Shown here piece after piece: positions 12,930 through 24,601 of a stretch of DNA of 64,000 nucleotides. Position 1 is the first letter of the stretch. The number at the start of each line of letters is the position of its first letter. Made by a program: the position numbers and the translations under genes. The notes under the pieces are model-generated. The model saw only the letters and a list, made by a program, of their open reading frames with translations, was not told where the DNA came from and did not search any database. The stretch is from Phyto melanocephala. Taxonomy: Eukaryota; Arthropoda; Insecta; Diptera; Rhinophoridae. The stretch is from the NCBI GenBank assembly GCA_941918925.1, contig OW799233.1, positions 119,301,833-119,365,832 on the forward strand, read 5' to 3'.

Positions 12930-14196
12930 TTTGTGTTTCCTCTAGTCCTAGAGAAGCTTTTGTACAATCAAATTATCAGTTCTCAGGTTTTCGTTCTAAC
13001 GATAGATGTATAACGGGCCTTGTAAATGAAAATATTCAACAGGACCTTTTAAATACTACTTGATTATTTCAAGGCTTTTGGTACTATTGATCATAAAATT
13101 CTTCCTGCTAAATTGAATTATTTTTTTAATTAGGAGTCACTTCAACCAAACGATTTTTTTTATCTCTCGGATCGTATGCAGTCATTGACGTAGTTGACGT
13201 AATTTTTCAATTTATTTGGCTTAAAAAATTCTTTGGCTTGGTTTCGCTGCCCCTTTTTAATTTCGGTGCTACGGTAGCCTAGTGAGTAGTGTGCTGGTCT
13301 GCTAGTCTGCGGGTTGTTGATTCAATTCCTGACAGATACTCTGAACTGGTCTGATTTTCTTTCTCTTCTTTTCTATTCTTTTTATTCTAATCAAGTATCA
13401 CAAAGGGATCAATATGATGGACTCAAAAGAGCTTCACAACAACTGTATGTTCTGTGTGCAATCTGTATTTGTTAACGATGAATGGTTAAATTCTCAAGCT
13501 CTACTTAAGGGTATGCCACAGGGCTCTGTTTTGTTTTCCTTTATGTAAATGATTTACCTAAACCACTTAAACTTGCTTAATCCATCTGTACCCTGATGAA
13601 GTGCAGCTTTTTTTATTTTGCTCTGGCTAGAAGTATTATATCAACAAGATTGACTTGTGCTCAACTGCAAATGGGCTCTGTTTAATAACAAAAATATCTT
13701 CGTACATTGAAGTTCATAAAAAGAGCATTGTTCCTAATATGAGAAAATTAAGAATAACAATCTGCCATGGAATATCAACCTGACATAGAATGTTAATGTA
13801 AACTTACTACTGGTTTGCAAAACTATATTATGCTACGGGCACTCTGATGGTCTAAATAGTATTTTACTCCTCAAACTTTGTCTACTTGCCCAGACATAGT
13901 TGCTTCCAAATCTTATTTACGCTTGTAAGTTATTTGTGAAATGTGATTCAATTAGCAAAAGAAAAAAAAAGATAGATACATGTATAATATTAAAAAATAT
14001 GATCATGTTTCATTAGTTTTAAAAAATCTGTCCGTCTATCTCTTTTGGTAATTCATTAAAAATACGTACTCTTTAAACAAATTAATAAACACACAGCCCC
14101 CTCCCATTGATTTAATAGAGTAACATTTTTCCATGGTTTAGATTTAGAATGGCAGCTTTGTGTATATGTTTCTTCACTTTGGAATATTTTACACTA
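12930..14196 (+). mobile_element. CR1/Jockey-like LINE relic, interrupted by a SINE
   Basis: Translated pieces follow reverse-transcriptase order: a QIISSQ/ITGLVNENIQ-like segment (about 12970-13045), 'F-x-K-A-F-x-T-I-D-H-K-I-L-x-A-K-L' (about 13065-13115, block A with the catalytic-Asp region), then after the SINE 'LLKGMPQGSVLF..LYVNDLPKPL' (about 13500-13570, the conserved P-Q-G-S block), and finally a WN-containing C-terminal tail 'CVYVSSLWNILH' near 14160. Frameshifts and stops abound, so it is a dead copy. No RNase H is seen, which favours CR1-like over the I/R1 group. Its right end abuts the oppositely oriented LINE that starts at 14197. Confidence 0.75.
13268..13437 (+). mobile_element. 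tRNA-derived SINE inserted in LINE RT
   Basis: The head contains a good RNA polymerase III A-box (TAGCCTAGTGAG, 13275-13286) and a degraded B-box region around 13310-13332 ('gcgggttgttgattcaattcc'). The body ('tttctattc…tatcacaaagggatcaatatgatgga') matches the copy at 33540-33717. The copy splits the reverse-transcriptase coding of the surrounding LINE. The CCTAA tail seen in the other copy is not preserved. Not a functional tRNA: no cloverleaf beyond the head is maintained. Confidence 0.7.
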
Positions 14197-15457
14197 GGTT
14201 AGGTTAGGTTGAAAAGGTATACCCCTCCTTTTCAACCTAACTCAAACCATGACCGGTATGCACTTATACCCAGTTGGCATGTTGTGCGCTCCATATGGAA
14301 AACGGAATTCCCAAACAAAAACCATAAACATAATTTCCCATAAATAAATAACGGACTAGTCCAAGAACCCAGTCCCCTCAATGTAACGCTTTATGGATCT
14401 CCAGTTCGAGTTCCCCAGGTATTCTAAGTTCGGCATAGTATCCACTGTAAAATTTTCGCGCCTTATATGCCCAAACGCAGGACAATAACAGAGGTAGTGT
14501 ACCAAAGTCTCATCCTCTTCCTCGCATGCTCTACATGTTGTCTCCTCAGATAATCTCATGCAAGCTAAATAGGTTCTCAACTCCGTATGACCTGTAATTA
14601 CACGGGTTAGTTTCCTAAGTGTAGGTCTACTTAGTCTCAGAATCTCCCTTGATATCCCAAGATTTGGGTCACCCCATAGTGTTCTTGTCACCTTACCGAT
14701 ATCAGTGCTTTACCATTTTCTGACATGTTCCTCCATCGCCCAACGTTTAAGTTCATCCTTAAATCGTTTAAGGGGTTTGGCGTTCTCCAAAGTTATAGTA
14801 CTCAGAAGAGCTCTACTTTTGGATAATTTGTCGGCTTTCTCGTTACCGATCAGCCCGTGATGGCTTGGTATCCATATTATCACCAGATGTTCAGATGCAT
14901 ATGAGTTTATCTCACTCTTGCATTGAAAAACGTTCCGAGATTCAACTTTCCCCTTTCTTGATGTCTTAATCACTGATTGGCTATCCGTAAAGATACGAAT
15001 CGGGGTTTCGCTATTCGTTTCCTTTATCCAATACCTTACGTAATCGCCATGATCTCAGCCTCAAAAATAGTGTTGTGATCTGGTAGACGGAAGTATTTGC
15101 TTTTATTTCGGCTTATGTCGTATAAGCCCATTCCAGTTTGGTCACCAATCTTTGAACCGTCTGTATAAAGATCAATTCCATGGGTGTATCCTATCCTGAT
15201 TATCTCATCCCATTCCCCCTCTTCCGGTATTATGGTGATGCAGTTAGTATTCTCATATCTCATCGGGATTTTATCACATGTTAATTCCGTAATATTTCCC
15301 ATCGGTAAGATATCCGTTATTCTTTGGTATCTGGTCTTATGTTCTCTTATAAGCCACTCATCTATTGCCATTAATCTTGTGGCAGCTAAGACCGCTTCAT
15401 ATTTTACCTGTATCTCAATTGGCCAAATGGATAATATATTCTCAATGGCCATTGTCG
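14197..15457 (-). mobile_element. 5'-truncated RNase H-bearing LINE (I/R1/LOA type)
   Basis: The 3' end is at 14197 (complement of GGTTAGGTTAGGTTGAAAAGG, i.e. a tail CCTTTTCAACCTAACCTAACC). The 5' end breaks off at about 15457. Near-identical 11-mers flank it: ATTTTACACTA (14186-14196) and ATTTTAGACTA (15458-15468), an imperfect target duplication (10/11). Coding content is the C-terminal RNase H and zinc-knuckle portion of ORF2. A second 3' end of the same family lies at 42844-43094. Confidence 0.85.
14356..15452 (-). pseudogene. LINE ORF2 C-terminus: RNase H plus CCHC, frameshifted
   Basis: From the 5' side: 15452-15036 carries LYTDGSKIGDQTGMGLYD (first RNase H Asp) and FEAEIMAI (Glu). The frame then shifts near 15036, and RIFTDSQSVIKTS (third acidic position) and IWIPSHHGLIGNEKADKLS (His and final Asp) follow between about 15020 and 14800. 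After a stop near 14707 the same frame resumes with CRACEEEDETLVHYLCYCPAF (14530-14460), the terminal Cys/His knuckle. Reverse transcriptase is absent because of 5' truncation. One frameshift and one nonsense change make it non-functional. RNase H in this LINE group removes RNA from the RNA/DNA hybrid during insertion. Confidence 0.85.
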
Positions 15458-15950
15458 ATTTTAGACTAATTCGATAATTTAATAGCTTAAAAAATTGTTG
15501 TTTAATTTTTGATTATACTTTCTAAACTATTCTTATTTTTTGTATTTTTTTTATTCATTCGTCTTTCGTAATCCAATTCTATTGTAACATATTGCTTTTC
15601 TGTACTAAAATTATAAAACTTTGTCTTGTTGTGCAGCAAACGAATTGGAAAAAATAAATAATAAATAAATATTTAACTCTGAACCCATTTTGAATAAATA
15701 TAGAAGCTACGTTGCTTTTCCATTAAAAAATCGGAAATTTTGACACCCATGTATAAGCGTCCAAAACTAGCCAATATGGCATCAATAACTTAAAATTTAC
15801 AAAAATTGTCAAACGTGCTTGCCCATGAAAATCACATAATTTAGATTCATAATATTAAGGGTTTTTTTTTAATTTTAAGACGCTTTAGTCACTGTATCTA
15901 GCTGCTTTTTGAAATTTTATTTATTTTTTTTTTAAATACAGTTGTCTCTT
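15458..15950. other. AT-rich spacer
   Basis: Apart from the 11-bp target-site copy at its left edge (15458-15468) I see only A/T tracts. Confidence 0.5.
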
Positions 15951-16682
15951 CACGCAAAGAAAAAATATGGTTGTGGTAACCATAATCGAAGAGCAACATA
16001 CTATGATTGAATTGTATGATTATGTTTAAAATAATAATGGTTACAAGTTATCATTATTATGTTTAATATAAGTATCTTTCCATAATCATATATATGACTA
16101 CAATTAAAATCGGCAATCTTTACTTTTTACCGCAAATTATTGTCTTCTGCTGTAACATACACATATTGATTGTACTTACCAATTTAATTGCAATTTTTAT
16201 ACCAACATTTTTTTACATTTACTCGTTTATTTTTAAATTTTCTTTAAGTTTTCAAAATTTTTGTTCCTTTTTTTGACATCTCAAACTTTTAAAATAATAA
16301 AAATTTATTCAGCAAGAAGAAGAACAATTGAAATCAAATTATTATTAAAAACAAATCATTGCTTGATTAATTTGTAATCATACTGTTGTCTTACTTATTA
16401 TTTAATGATTATTTTTAATTTATAATGCTTTTGAATATAATATTATTTTTGTCGTTATACTTTTTTTAAATCATATTATTTTTAAATTATAACCATTTTG
16501 AAATTTTTACGAAAAGTAATTATTAAATGATACAATTCAAACAAATGCTTGATTATCGGGACATAATATATGATGAAACGAAACAAAAATAACTATTACT
16601 TGCTTTTGACAACCAAATATTGTTTTAGAAAAAATAATATGACCGTCGTGATCATGTCGTAACCATGGGTTTTCTTTGCGTG
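15951..16682. mobile_element. Non-autonomous TIR element (CACGCAAAGAAAA ends)
   Basis: The left end CACGCAAAGAAAAAATATGG and the right end (complement CACGCAAAGAAAACCCATGG) form inverted termini, about 25 matching positions with a few mismatches. The interior is very AT-rich with repeated 'aatcata'/'taaccat' motifs. No transposase coding. The flanks (…ctctt / ttctt…) do not give a clean target duplication, so the superfamily is left open. Confidence 0.65.
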
Positions 16683-17595
16683 TTCTTTTGTAATAAAAAT
16701 GTGATGCAATACGCTGTACTGAGAAAGAATATGGTTTCGAAATAAACATAAGATGCCTTAGAACAATTTCGTTCTTAACAATCACGTTCTAAACATGAAG
16801 CGTAAACAGGCTATTTTACTTTCTAAATGTGTTTACATTTAGATGTTTGACATCTGATTGTCAACATGATTGTACACATTGTGCATTATAAGCAGACGCA
16901 AAGAATAAATTCTTCGTAGTAACTAAATTTCCTTCATATTAGGTCATTCGGTTGATGCAATAAAATTCTTATTTTGTGATACAAAAAATTTCTGTTTTAA
17001 AAAATATAATTACTCAGTGCTAACCATGCATGAAAATTCCGAAAGCTTCTACCTAAAAATTATACCGTCACAACTAAGCCCTTAACATCTGTAACAATTC
17101 TGTAACTACTTTGTACACTTTTATTGTTTATTTCGTAGAAATTTATATTTCTATGATCGAGTTTGTTTTGAAACGAATCTTTTATCAGTGAGAAAAAATC
17201 TAGACATAATAAGTTTAAATAATAAAACAACTTAAAAAAGTTAAATTATTTACTAGCAATATTACCGCTTCATCTAAAGCTTAATTCTATATATTTATAA
17301 AATATTCCAGCTATTTTTTTAAAAACAAATTAAGTGTTTCTTTAATTTATAAAAAATTTATTAATTAATTTTATAAGAAGACGTCGAAGCGAACCCTTCT
17401 ATCTGTCTATTCCATAGACAACTTTAATAACACATATAAAGAGTTTCTTAGTCCTTCTATATAATTTCCAAATTTTAGGATTTCTTATTTATTATGTCAA
17501 AAAATCCTAAAATTACTATACAAATCAGAAAAGTACCTTTCAAACACAACCTGTACTATTATTGTAGAATTTCTGAGTTATATATATTAAAACAC

Positions 17596-18018
17596 GGCAT
17601 TTTTATACAGGTAGGCTTGTCCAGATAGCTAATAGAGAATTCTTATGTCAAAACTTGTTAAATTCGCCTTGATTTTATTTATTTATGCATGGAACCAAGG
17701 CGAAAATTATCAGCCCAGCTGATGGGGAAACTTTTTGTCAAATTGGTTGAATTTGCCTTGATTTTATATTATATTGCAGGGAAGGATAATGTGATTTTGG
17801 CTTCGGTATAAAACATCTAAATTTTGTATATTTGTTGCTCTTGCGTCATTTATAATGTGTTTCAAAAATTTATATCCTTTTTTTAATCAATTTTTTTTTT
17901 AATTTGTCATAACAACTTTTCCATCCCTGATATACGAATTGGCCTTAACATAAGACATCCCCTTAAAAATTGCTTTTTTATATTAATTCGCCGTTGCATA
18001 TACCTGTATGAATATGCC
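17596..18018. mobile_element. Candidate TIR element (GGCATWTTYATACAGGTA ends)
   Basis: GGCATTTTTATACAGGTA at 17596-17613 is inverted at 18001-18018 (complement GGCATATTCATACAGGTA), 16 of 18 matching. Internally an ~90-bp segment is roughly repeated ('aaattcgccttgattttat' at 17660 and 'gaatttgccttgattttat' at 17748). The right-end sequence TATGAATATGCCTTG also occurs at about 50-64 in this window, supporting a repeated family. No target duplication found. Confidence 0.45.
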
Positions 18019-18052
18019 TTGCATGGAACAATTCAATTTAATTTGTATATAT

Positions 18053-18575
18053 TGTTACAGATTTATTTTTAAGTAGCTTAATTTACATTATAATTTATTT
18101 TAGTTGTAGTAGTTTAAGTTACTGTAGTTTTATTTGTATTAGTTTATTTTGCTGGTTGTTCGAAAATGTTGTTTGTTATTTTGTGTAGCATACTTTTAGG
18201 CACTTCTATTATTCGTGCATATTACTTAACGTCTTAATTTAAATTTAACGGTTTTCGAATGTACTAGAATGTACATACGAGAACTTTGTCGAATGTTACC
18301 GAACACCACTATGTTACTATAAATAGCCGAACAACACAGCTAACGTAATCAGTATAACAATAGAGCTTGTAAAGCGTGTATCAAAGTGTGTTTGATAATA
18401 AAATTGATAAGTGTAATAAGTAAAGTGATATTAAAGCAATCTTTGAGTGTGTTTAAGTAAATAAAGTGCTCCTAATTTTTTAACGAATTTCAACTGTTTT
18501 TGATTGCAATAAAAGAACTCAAGAGGTTTATTTAAAGAAAATAATCCAAAATTTATAAAAGGTATAAACGTAACA
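18053..18575 (+). mobile_element. Solo LTR, Gypsy-like (523 bp)
   Basis: Begins TGTTACAG and ends CGTAACA, so the termini are TGTTAC..GTAACA inverted repeats. It is flanked by a 4-bp target duplication ATAT (18049-18052 and 18576-18579). Internal promoter and polyadenylation motifs lie in LTR order. No primer-binding site or gag-pol follows, so this is a solo LTR left by recombination. The 4-bp duplication suits Gypsy-type elements. The ATAT context is low complexity, which slightly weakens that single line of evidence. Confidence 0.8.
18318..18353 (+). promoter_or_regulatory. LTR core promoter: TATA box and TCAGT initiator
   Basis: TATAAATA at 18318-18325 is followed about 31 nt later by TCAGT (18349-18353), the arthropod initiator consensus. 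The AATAAA at 18460-18465 would serve polyadenylation. The spacing is what a working polymerase II start needs. Activity cannot be judged from sequence. Confidence 0.7.
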
Positions 18576-18579
18576 ATAT

Positions 18580-21500
18580 TTTTCAAAACTTCATTTGTTA
18601 AAATTCAATGACCAAAATTTAATAAATCGAACAAACAAACAAAATATTTATTGATGTATAATAATTTTATTTAAATAAAGTTTTTTAATATCAAGTTTAT
18701 ATATTTCCCCGCCAGCTAAACAGATACACTTAGAAACAAATTTCATTTAGATTAAACGTAACCCTTTCTTTCGTTGTAATTTTGTATTTGGGTTCTCCCG
18801 ATTTGAAGTTAAAATAAAACCCGGTTAAAAATTTTCAATGCAAATGTTCTCTGTAGTGTTTCGTTAAATTTTAGGGAATATAACTGTGAGTATTGCCGTA
18901 ATGAGATATAACATTTCGAAAAAAAAAACAAAAATATTCGCTTAGTTTTTGAAGCAAAAGCTCATTAATACTTTCTGATCTCTTGGAATCTAACTGATCG
19001 GAATTCTCTTGAAATCTAATTCACCTGGAATTCGAAATGTCTGACCATAAACCATCTCAGCTTAACAACATCTCAGATCTTCTTTAACTTGAATTCGTGT
19101 AATGAACCACTTTAAATTTTTTATTGTCAGCCTACACGCTACATTATATGATGTGCATAACATATATGCAATAAACCTATATTGTTGATGCAACTCAATA
19201 ATACTGACAACTCCTATTGGTGATTGTTGCTCTAATAGAGAAAGGAGAACGAATGGGAGCCATTGATTCAGCTAGCAGTCAGCCGGGTGGGGGGATTCTT
19301 GTCCTCTCGAATCTCTCTTACCACTAGGAAATAATTCTACATAAATATTATTATAGACTCCCTAAATTTTATTTAAATGGACCGGACGTTGATAAAAAAA
19401 TTAATGATGTAATTTAATCCCCAAACGATCAACGAATAATAAACGGTATCTAACAACTACCTCAACCATTAAAACTGTAAAAGTTTATTTTCTCTCCCTG
19501 GTGTTAGTGGAGATCAAAACGCCTCTTAACCCTCCCAACCTTTGATCTTGACGGCGAAAAATATTATGCCAAGATCCCACATATAAGGCTACCTTATTTT
19601 GTTCACATCAGTAAGAAAACTATAAACAATTTAACTCTCCATTTTAAAATTACTAATTTATTCATATAAAACTGACAGTAATCATAGTGTAAACAATAGC
19701 AAAATAAAAATTATGCATAATAGAATGCATACAAATAAAAAAAAAATTTCTAAATATTATGATTTAAATTTTCACATTATCACAAATAATATAAAAAAAT
19801 AATATTTCGGATAATCAAAGATTTGCTTCAAAATTCAATTTCCGAAAAATTATATATTTACTCTAACCGATGATAGTTAAGCATAATATTAACTTAATAT
19901 GTGTAGGGTAACAAAGTTAAAACAAACCAAAAAAAAACTAACTACTTGAATACAAAAAAAATAATAATCAACTTCTCAGATATTATATTCAAATAAAGTT
20001 GCTAAACATGTTGCGATCATTGGTTTGTTGTTTTTTTAGTATTTTAAGAGAAACTAATCAATAAGTTAATCAAAGAGATCATAACTATTAAAAAGATTAA
20101 TAAATTGATAGGTGTATATACAAAATGTTTACATTGACTCACCAATAAACATGTTGACAAACGCAGCTGTTGATGAGGCCTCTTCAAATGCTGGTGTTCG
20201 TGTTGGTGCTAATGTGATTAATTGCTCTTATTTTGTTATAGCTATGTTATTTTGTATCTGAATATATGGGTAGTTCCATATATACTTAATTAATTACTTA
20301 GGCTAAATTAATAAAACAAAAGAATAAGTTTTAACAATACATATTAAATAACAAGACTAAAATTAAACTTCATTGTGCGATTTAAGACAAGTTAACTATA
20401 GTTCAATATAGGTTTAAGTATTTTATTTAGGTTTAATTAGACAAATTTCATTTTAATTTATTTAGTTTATTGTTGTTGTAATTTTTAGATTTGCAATATT
20501 TTATTATTTAGGTTAAGTAAAACAAGGAAATTTTTAGTAGATTATTTAAACATTTTCACACACACAATTTGAAATTCAACTTTAGTATAATAAAATTTAC
20601 ATTATATTTACAAAATTTTTACACTTTTATAGAAATTTTTGGGTTGCTTAATTTGATGACTTGATGATGTTGTTGTTGGGATTTCTTTTTGCCGTGGACA
20701 ATTCTGCAGCCGCTTACAAGAATATGTTTTTTTTTTAACTCTTACATTTTTTAATTATTGGGTTTTTTCACAATTTATTTAAGTTAACAATGTAATTTTT
20801 CTTTGGAATTTGGTTAGCTTTAAAGGAAATTCTTCAGCTTTTTTAATATCATAAGTTATTTTAGAATTTACCGCTTAGTGTTACAGCATGTGTTAATTTG
20901 TAAAAATGTTGTGCTCAGCCACTAGCACAATTGTTGCTAACGTTCTTTTGACCTCTACTTTTGGAGTTTAATAATTTTGTTGGTGTAAATGTTTAACAAA
21001 TAAAATGATTATTGCTGAGCTGATTTTTGCTTTTTTGTCAATTAATTTTTAGAAATTTTATGACAGTGGTGGCAATTAAATTACGTCCACTTGTTGATTT
21101 TATGAATTTTATTAAAATTTATTTAAATCCAAAATAATCTCCTAACAATAAAAAAACATTTATAATGTAGTACATACATATAAACTAAAAATTTTCAAAA
21201 TATTGATTGAATACTTGTATTTAAAAATTACCTTATAAACAAGCGTGTTTGAGTTTATCATAACAGTGAACAGCAACGAAGCTGGCCACCAGAAATTAAT
21301 CTTGGAGTAACAAAAAAAATCTTTAAGGAACAATGATGTTAAAAGTGGATGAGCCCTTCTAAGAAAAAAAAAATTTTCTTAGAAAAGAAAAAACGAATAT
21401 AATAGAAATTATTTAATTTTGTTACCTGATGTTACAAATTAATGCCAATTTTACTAGTTTTAGAAATTATTACACCAATTTACTAAAACTCACAATACTT

Positions 21501-22030
21501 TAATCAAAAGTAAATCACTAAAAAAAAATCACACGGTAAGTTCAGAAGATTTGATGTATCTCTAGTAACTGTTGGTTTATAAATAATAACTGCTTTGAGA
21601 ATTTCGCCTTATAAAGCCTCGGTTTACGGTTCTTATCATACGATTTAACGAAATTTCCACGCGGTAAAAATAATTTTTGCATAGAACCATAAAAATACTA
21701 GCGACAATTGCGGCAAATAGATGCGCAAAACACCTGTATCTTCTAAGTGTTACCCAATGACTAAAATACAGACAGGGCCAAAATTATGAGTACAACAGTC
21801 ATCAATAACTTTATAACAATAGAGCAAAAACTTTAAACATAATAATATAAAATTTATATGTATAAGAAAAAAAAATAACAAAAAATATGTGTATAAAAAA
21901 TACCTTTTACAAATTGTATATATATATATTTCTATATTTTATTTATTTTTTCTAATATAAAAAAAAAGATTTCAACAACTGAATTTCGTACAATACATTC
22001 GTAAAGCCAGTAACATCATGGTAGTCCATC
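18580..22030. other. Mostly AT-rich; one less AT-rich patch at 19200-19600
   Basis: No genes recognised. The patch 19200-19600 ('gattcagctagcagtcagccgggtgggg' and 'ccctcccaacctttgatcttgacggcg') stands out in composition but does not translate into anything I can name. The rest is A/T-rich with occasional TTGTTG runs. Confidence 0.5.
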
Positions 22031-22039
22031 TCACCAATA

Positions 22040-22280
22040 TACAGAATCATTAGAGACGTTTATGTTAAAGTATGCAGGGGTATGCATTTTTTGAATGCCA
22101 AGTATATTAACTAAATTCAAAAATAAGAAAGAAGTAAATTGCGAACCACGATCACCCATGATTCTTATTGTAATTCTAAAAAGGGAAATATAATTTTGAA
22201 CAAACCCTCTCACTTTGGAATCGGATGATATATACAATTGACACAAAATATTTCTAGATATAGGTATAATAATATTTAAA
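22040..22280 (-). pseudogene. Gypsy-type integrase core fragment
   Basis: Reads FVQNYISLFRITIRIMGDRGSQFTSFLFLNLVNILGIQKMHTPAY, which matches the second catalytic Asp region of Gypsy-class integrases: D-R-G-x-Q-F followed by L-G-I..T-x-A-Y. Only about 55 residues survive. The upstream zinc finger, first Asp and catalytic Glu are missing. The fragment abuts the AACAAGTAAG element, which probably inserted into or beside it. Relation to the solo LTR at 18053 is unknown. Confidence 0.65.
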
Positions 22281-22999
22281 AACAAGTAAGTGTGGTATAT
22301 TCGGCCGTGCCGATTATTATATATCCTTCACAACGTGTAGTCATGCAATAACAATTGTTTGTATCACTACATCTTATATGAAATACATATGTGCATACAT
22401 ATAAAAAACATACATATATAAAAACATCCCATTGCAAAATTATAAATTTAGTTTACGTATGCATGTTTCCCAAAAAAAAAAATTCAAAAAAAAATTAAAA
22501 AAAAAATATTAAAAAATTTAAAAAAAAATTAAAAAAAATATAAAAAAATAATAAAAATATAAATATGTAATACATAAAATAAAAAAATTAAATAAAATAA
22601 AAAAATTTTTGTGGCTCAGCTGGGATTCGATGCTACGTTTACTCTAACCAGTATATATGTATGTATGTTGTTGTAATTGTGAAAAAAAACGAGGTGGTCG
22701 TGGTTATTTGCTCATATCTCAAAAAGTTATGGGGCAATTGTGTTGAATTTTAATAGCGATTCATTCCCGGATATTTTCAAGAGATTGATACCATACACTG
22801 AGGAACATATAGTGGCTCCTAAAAGTTGATTTCAATCAACACACGAACAGACGGTCAGGGTTTAATCGACTTCTCTATTCATAAGCTTTCAGAAAATATA
22901 TACTTTATGGGGTCGGAAATGAAAATTGTAGAAATTACAAACGGAATGACAAAGCTATATACATATACCCTTGTGCACCAAAGGTGAAGGGTATAATAA
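22281..22999 (+). repeat. AACAAGTAAG dispersed element, full-length copy
   Basis: Starts AACAAGTAAGTGTGGTATAT with the TTCGGCCGTGCCGA hairpin, has an A-rich core (about 22465-22610), the conserved block 'ggctcagctgggattcgatgc', 'ctcatatctcaaaaag', 'actttatggggtcggaaatg', and ends GGTGAAGGGTATAATA. About 719 bp. The same order occurs at 38159 and 56701. Confidence 0.85.
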
Positions 23000-23635
23000 T
23001 GTATTTAAATAACAAGTTTCCACACCTGCAACACTACTGCAACCACTATTGCAACAGTATGTCTATGCCTTGCATTAACAAAAATTCAAAAAGTACAATA
23101 AAAGTTTAAAAGGTATTTTTCGTTCCTTCATATCATGTTTAATCTCAATTTAGATCAACAATTAATTGTTTTAAATTTTTTAAATTTTTTCCAGACTAAA
23201 AAACCTTAAAAATGCAAAAAGTACAGAAAAAATTCAAATAGTTAAATTTTTGGTCGGGCCTATGAGTGAATAGTCCCTAATTTCATAATTTTTTATTTAT
23301 TTGATTAAAAAACGCAGATACAGCCATACAAACAAAAAAAATTTATATGGGTTTCCATATTAAATTTCATGTTTATAATGTTCAAATATCTTTCAAAAGA
23401 AAGCTTTTTCTTTAATAGACATTATTTGGGGTGAATTAATCTACTCTTATTTTCATAACAACAAATATGTTCTACAAAGTCCTAGACTGATTTCCCAAAG
23501 TTTTCTCCTTCTTCCAATCAAGAACATTATTTAAGTTTTACTAAATGTCATGCATTTTAATATCTTGAGAAATAAAAATTATAAATATAATACACTTTCC
23601 CATTTCTCCCCTTTTGGCTTATAAGCCCTTTTTAA
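23000..23635. other. AT-rich spacer
   Basis: No feature recognised between the AACAAGTAAG element and the Helitron. Confidence 0.5.
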
Positions 23636-23644
23636 TCTATATAT

Positions 23645-24601
23645 GAGGAGCCGCAAAACAAAAGGTGCTTTTTCGCATTTCGCGAAAAATTGGTTTTTTG
23701 GTATTTTCATAATATTTAGGTTGAAATCTTGTAGAAACAATCAAGTTTGCATTATTATTATTTTTTACAAAGTAAATGGGTTCTAAAAAATTTATGCTTA
23801 ACAAAAGGTGCTTTTTTGATTATTTTTTATCAAAAGGTTCTTTTCCCATAATCTTTGTGTAGTTTCACTTTTTACTTTAACCATCAAACCAAACTACAGT
23901 TAAAGTAAAATTAATCAGATGTTAAAGTCTTTGTGGAAAGTCTTTTAATAACACAGTTTGGTAAAGACTGGAGTGAAAATCAGTCATTATTTTGGTACAA
24001 GGACATTTTGTATAACCAGGATAAAGGTATGGAGGATTCAATAGACGAAAATGTTGGATATTCTTGCCTAAAAGAAGATGTTGGAACAAGAGTTTAACTA
24101 TTTAACAAATTTCATATGTATTTAATTTAAGGCTAAGAAAGAAATGTTTAGGTTGCAATTTTATTTTATAAAACGACAAAAAAACTATACTTATCTTAAC
24201 ATTTTTTAATATATTAGAACAGGTTTAACCACATTCAGTCAAAATTTTATTGTCATATATGTGTATTTGCATTACAAAATGTACTTTTTCCTTCTATTAA
24301 CAAAACGTGCTTTTTTACTTTTTTTTAACGAAAGGTGTTTTTATTTTATTCCTTAACAAAAGGTGATTTTTTGCTTTCTTTTTTGCAAAAGGTGCTTTTT
24401 CCGAAATAAAAATGGAATTCTATCAAACATCCTTAACATTTAATCGGGTGACTTACGACAGTTAGATGCATCTGTATATAAGTAAAAATCTTGTAAGTAT
24501 TTGCATGTTCTTGCAGTTTTTTAAAGGGGCGAAAAAAATAAATCTCGATTTCCCAAAACTTTGAAATGAGCGAAAAAGCACCTTTTGTTCTGCGGCTCCT
24601 C
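23645..24601. mobile_element. TIR element with AACAAAAGGTGC repeats, nested in Helitron
   Basis: Termini GAGGAGCCGCAAAACAAAAG and its inverted copy at the right end match over about 33 bp (one mismatch). The interior repeats the terminal motif AACAAAAGGTGCTTTTT with variants at about 23812, 24298, 24330, 24355 and 24388, as subterminal transposase-binding repeats often do. ATATAT flanks both sides (23639-23644 and 24602-24607), but the TA-rich target makes the exact duplication length uncertain. No transposase ORF. Confidence 0.8.

Noticed and set aside
13268..13340. A functional tRNA gene
   Set aside because: The A-box is present but the B-box is degraded and acceptor and anticodon stems do not pair; the sequence continues into a SINE body shared with 33540.
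15184..15477. 97-codon plus-strand frame
   Set aside because: Antisense to the LINE RNase H coding sequence, which carries the recognisable motifs.
19200..19600. Less AT-rich patch as a gene
   Set aside because: No frame longer than a few tens of codons and no recognisable motif or RNA fold.
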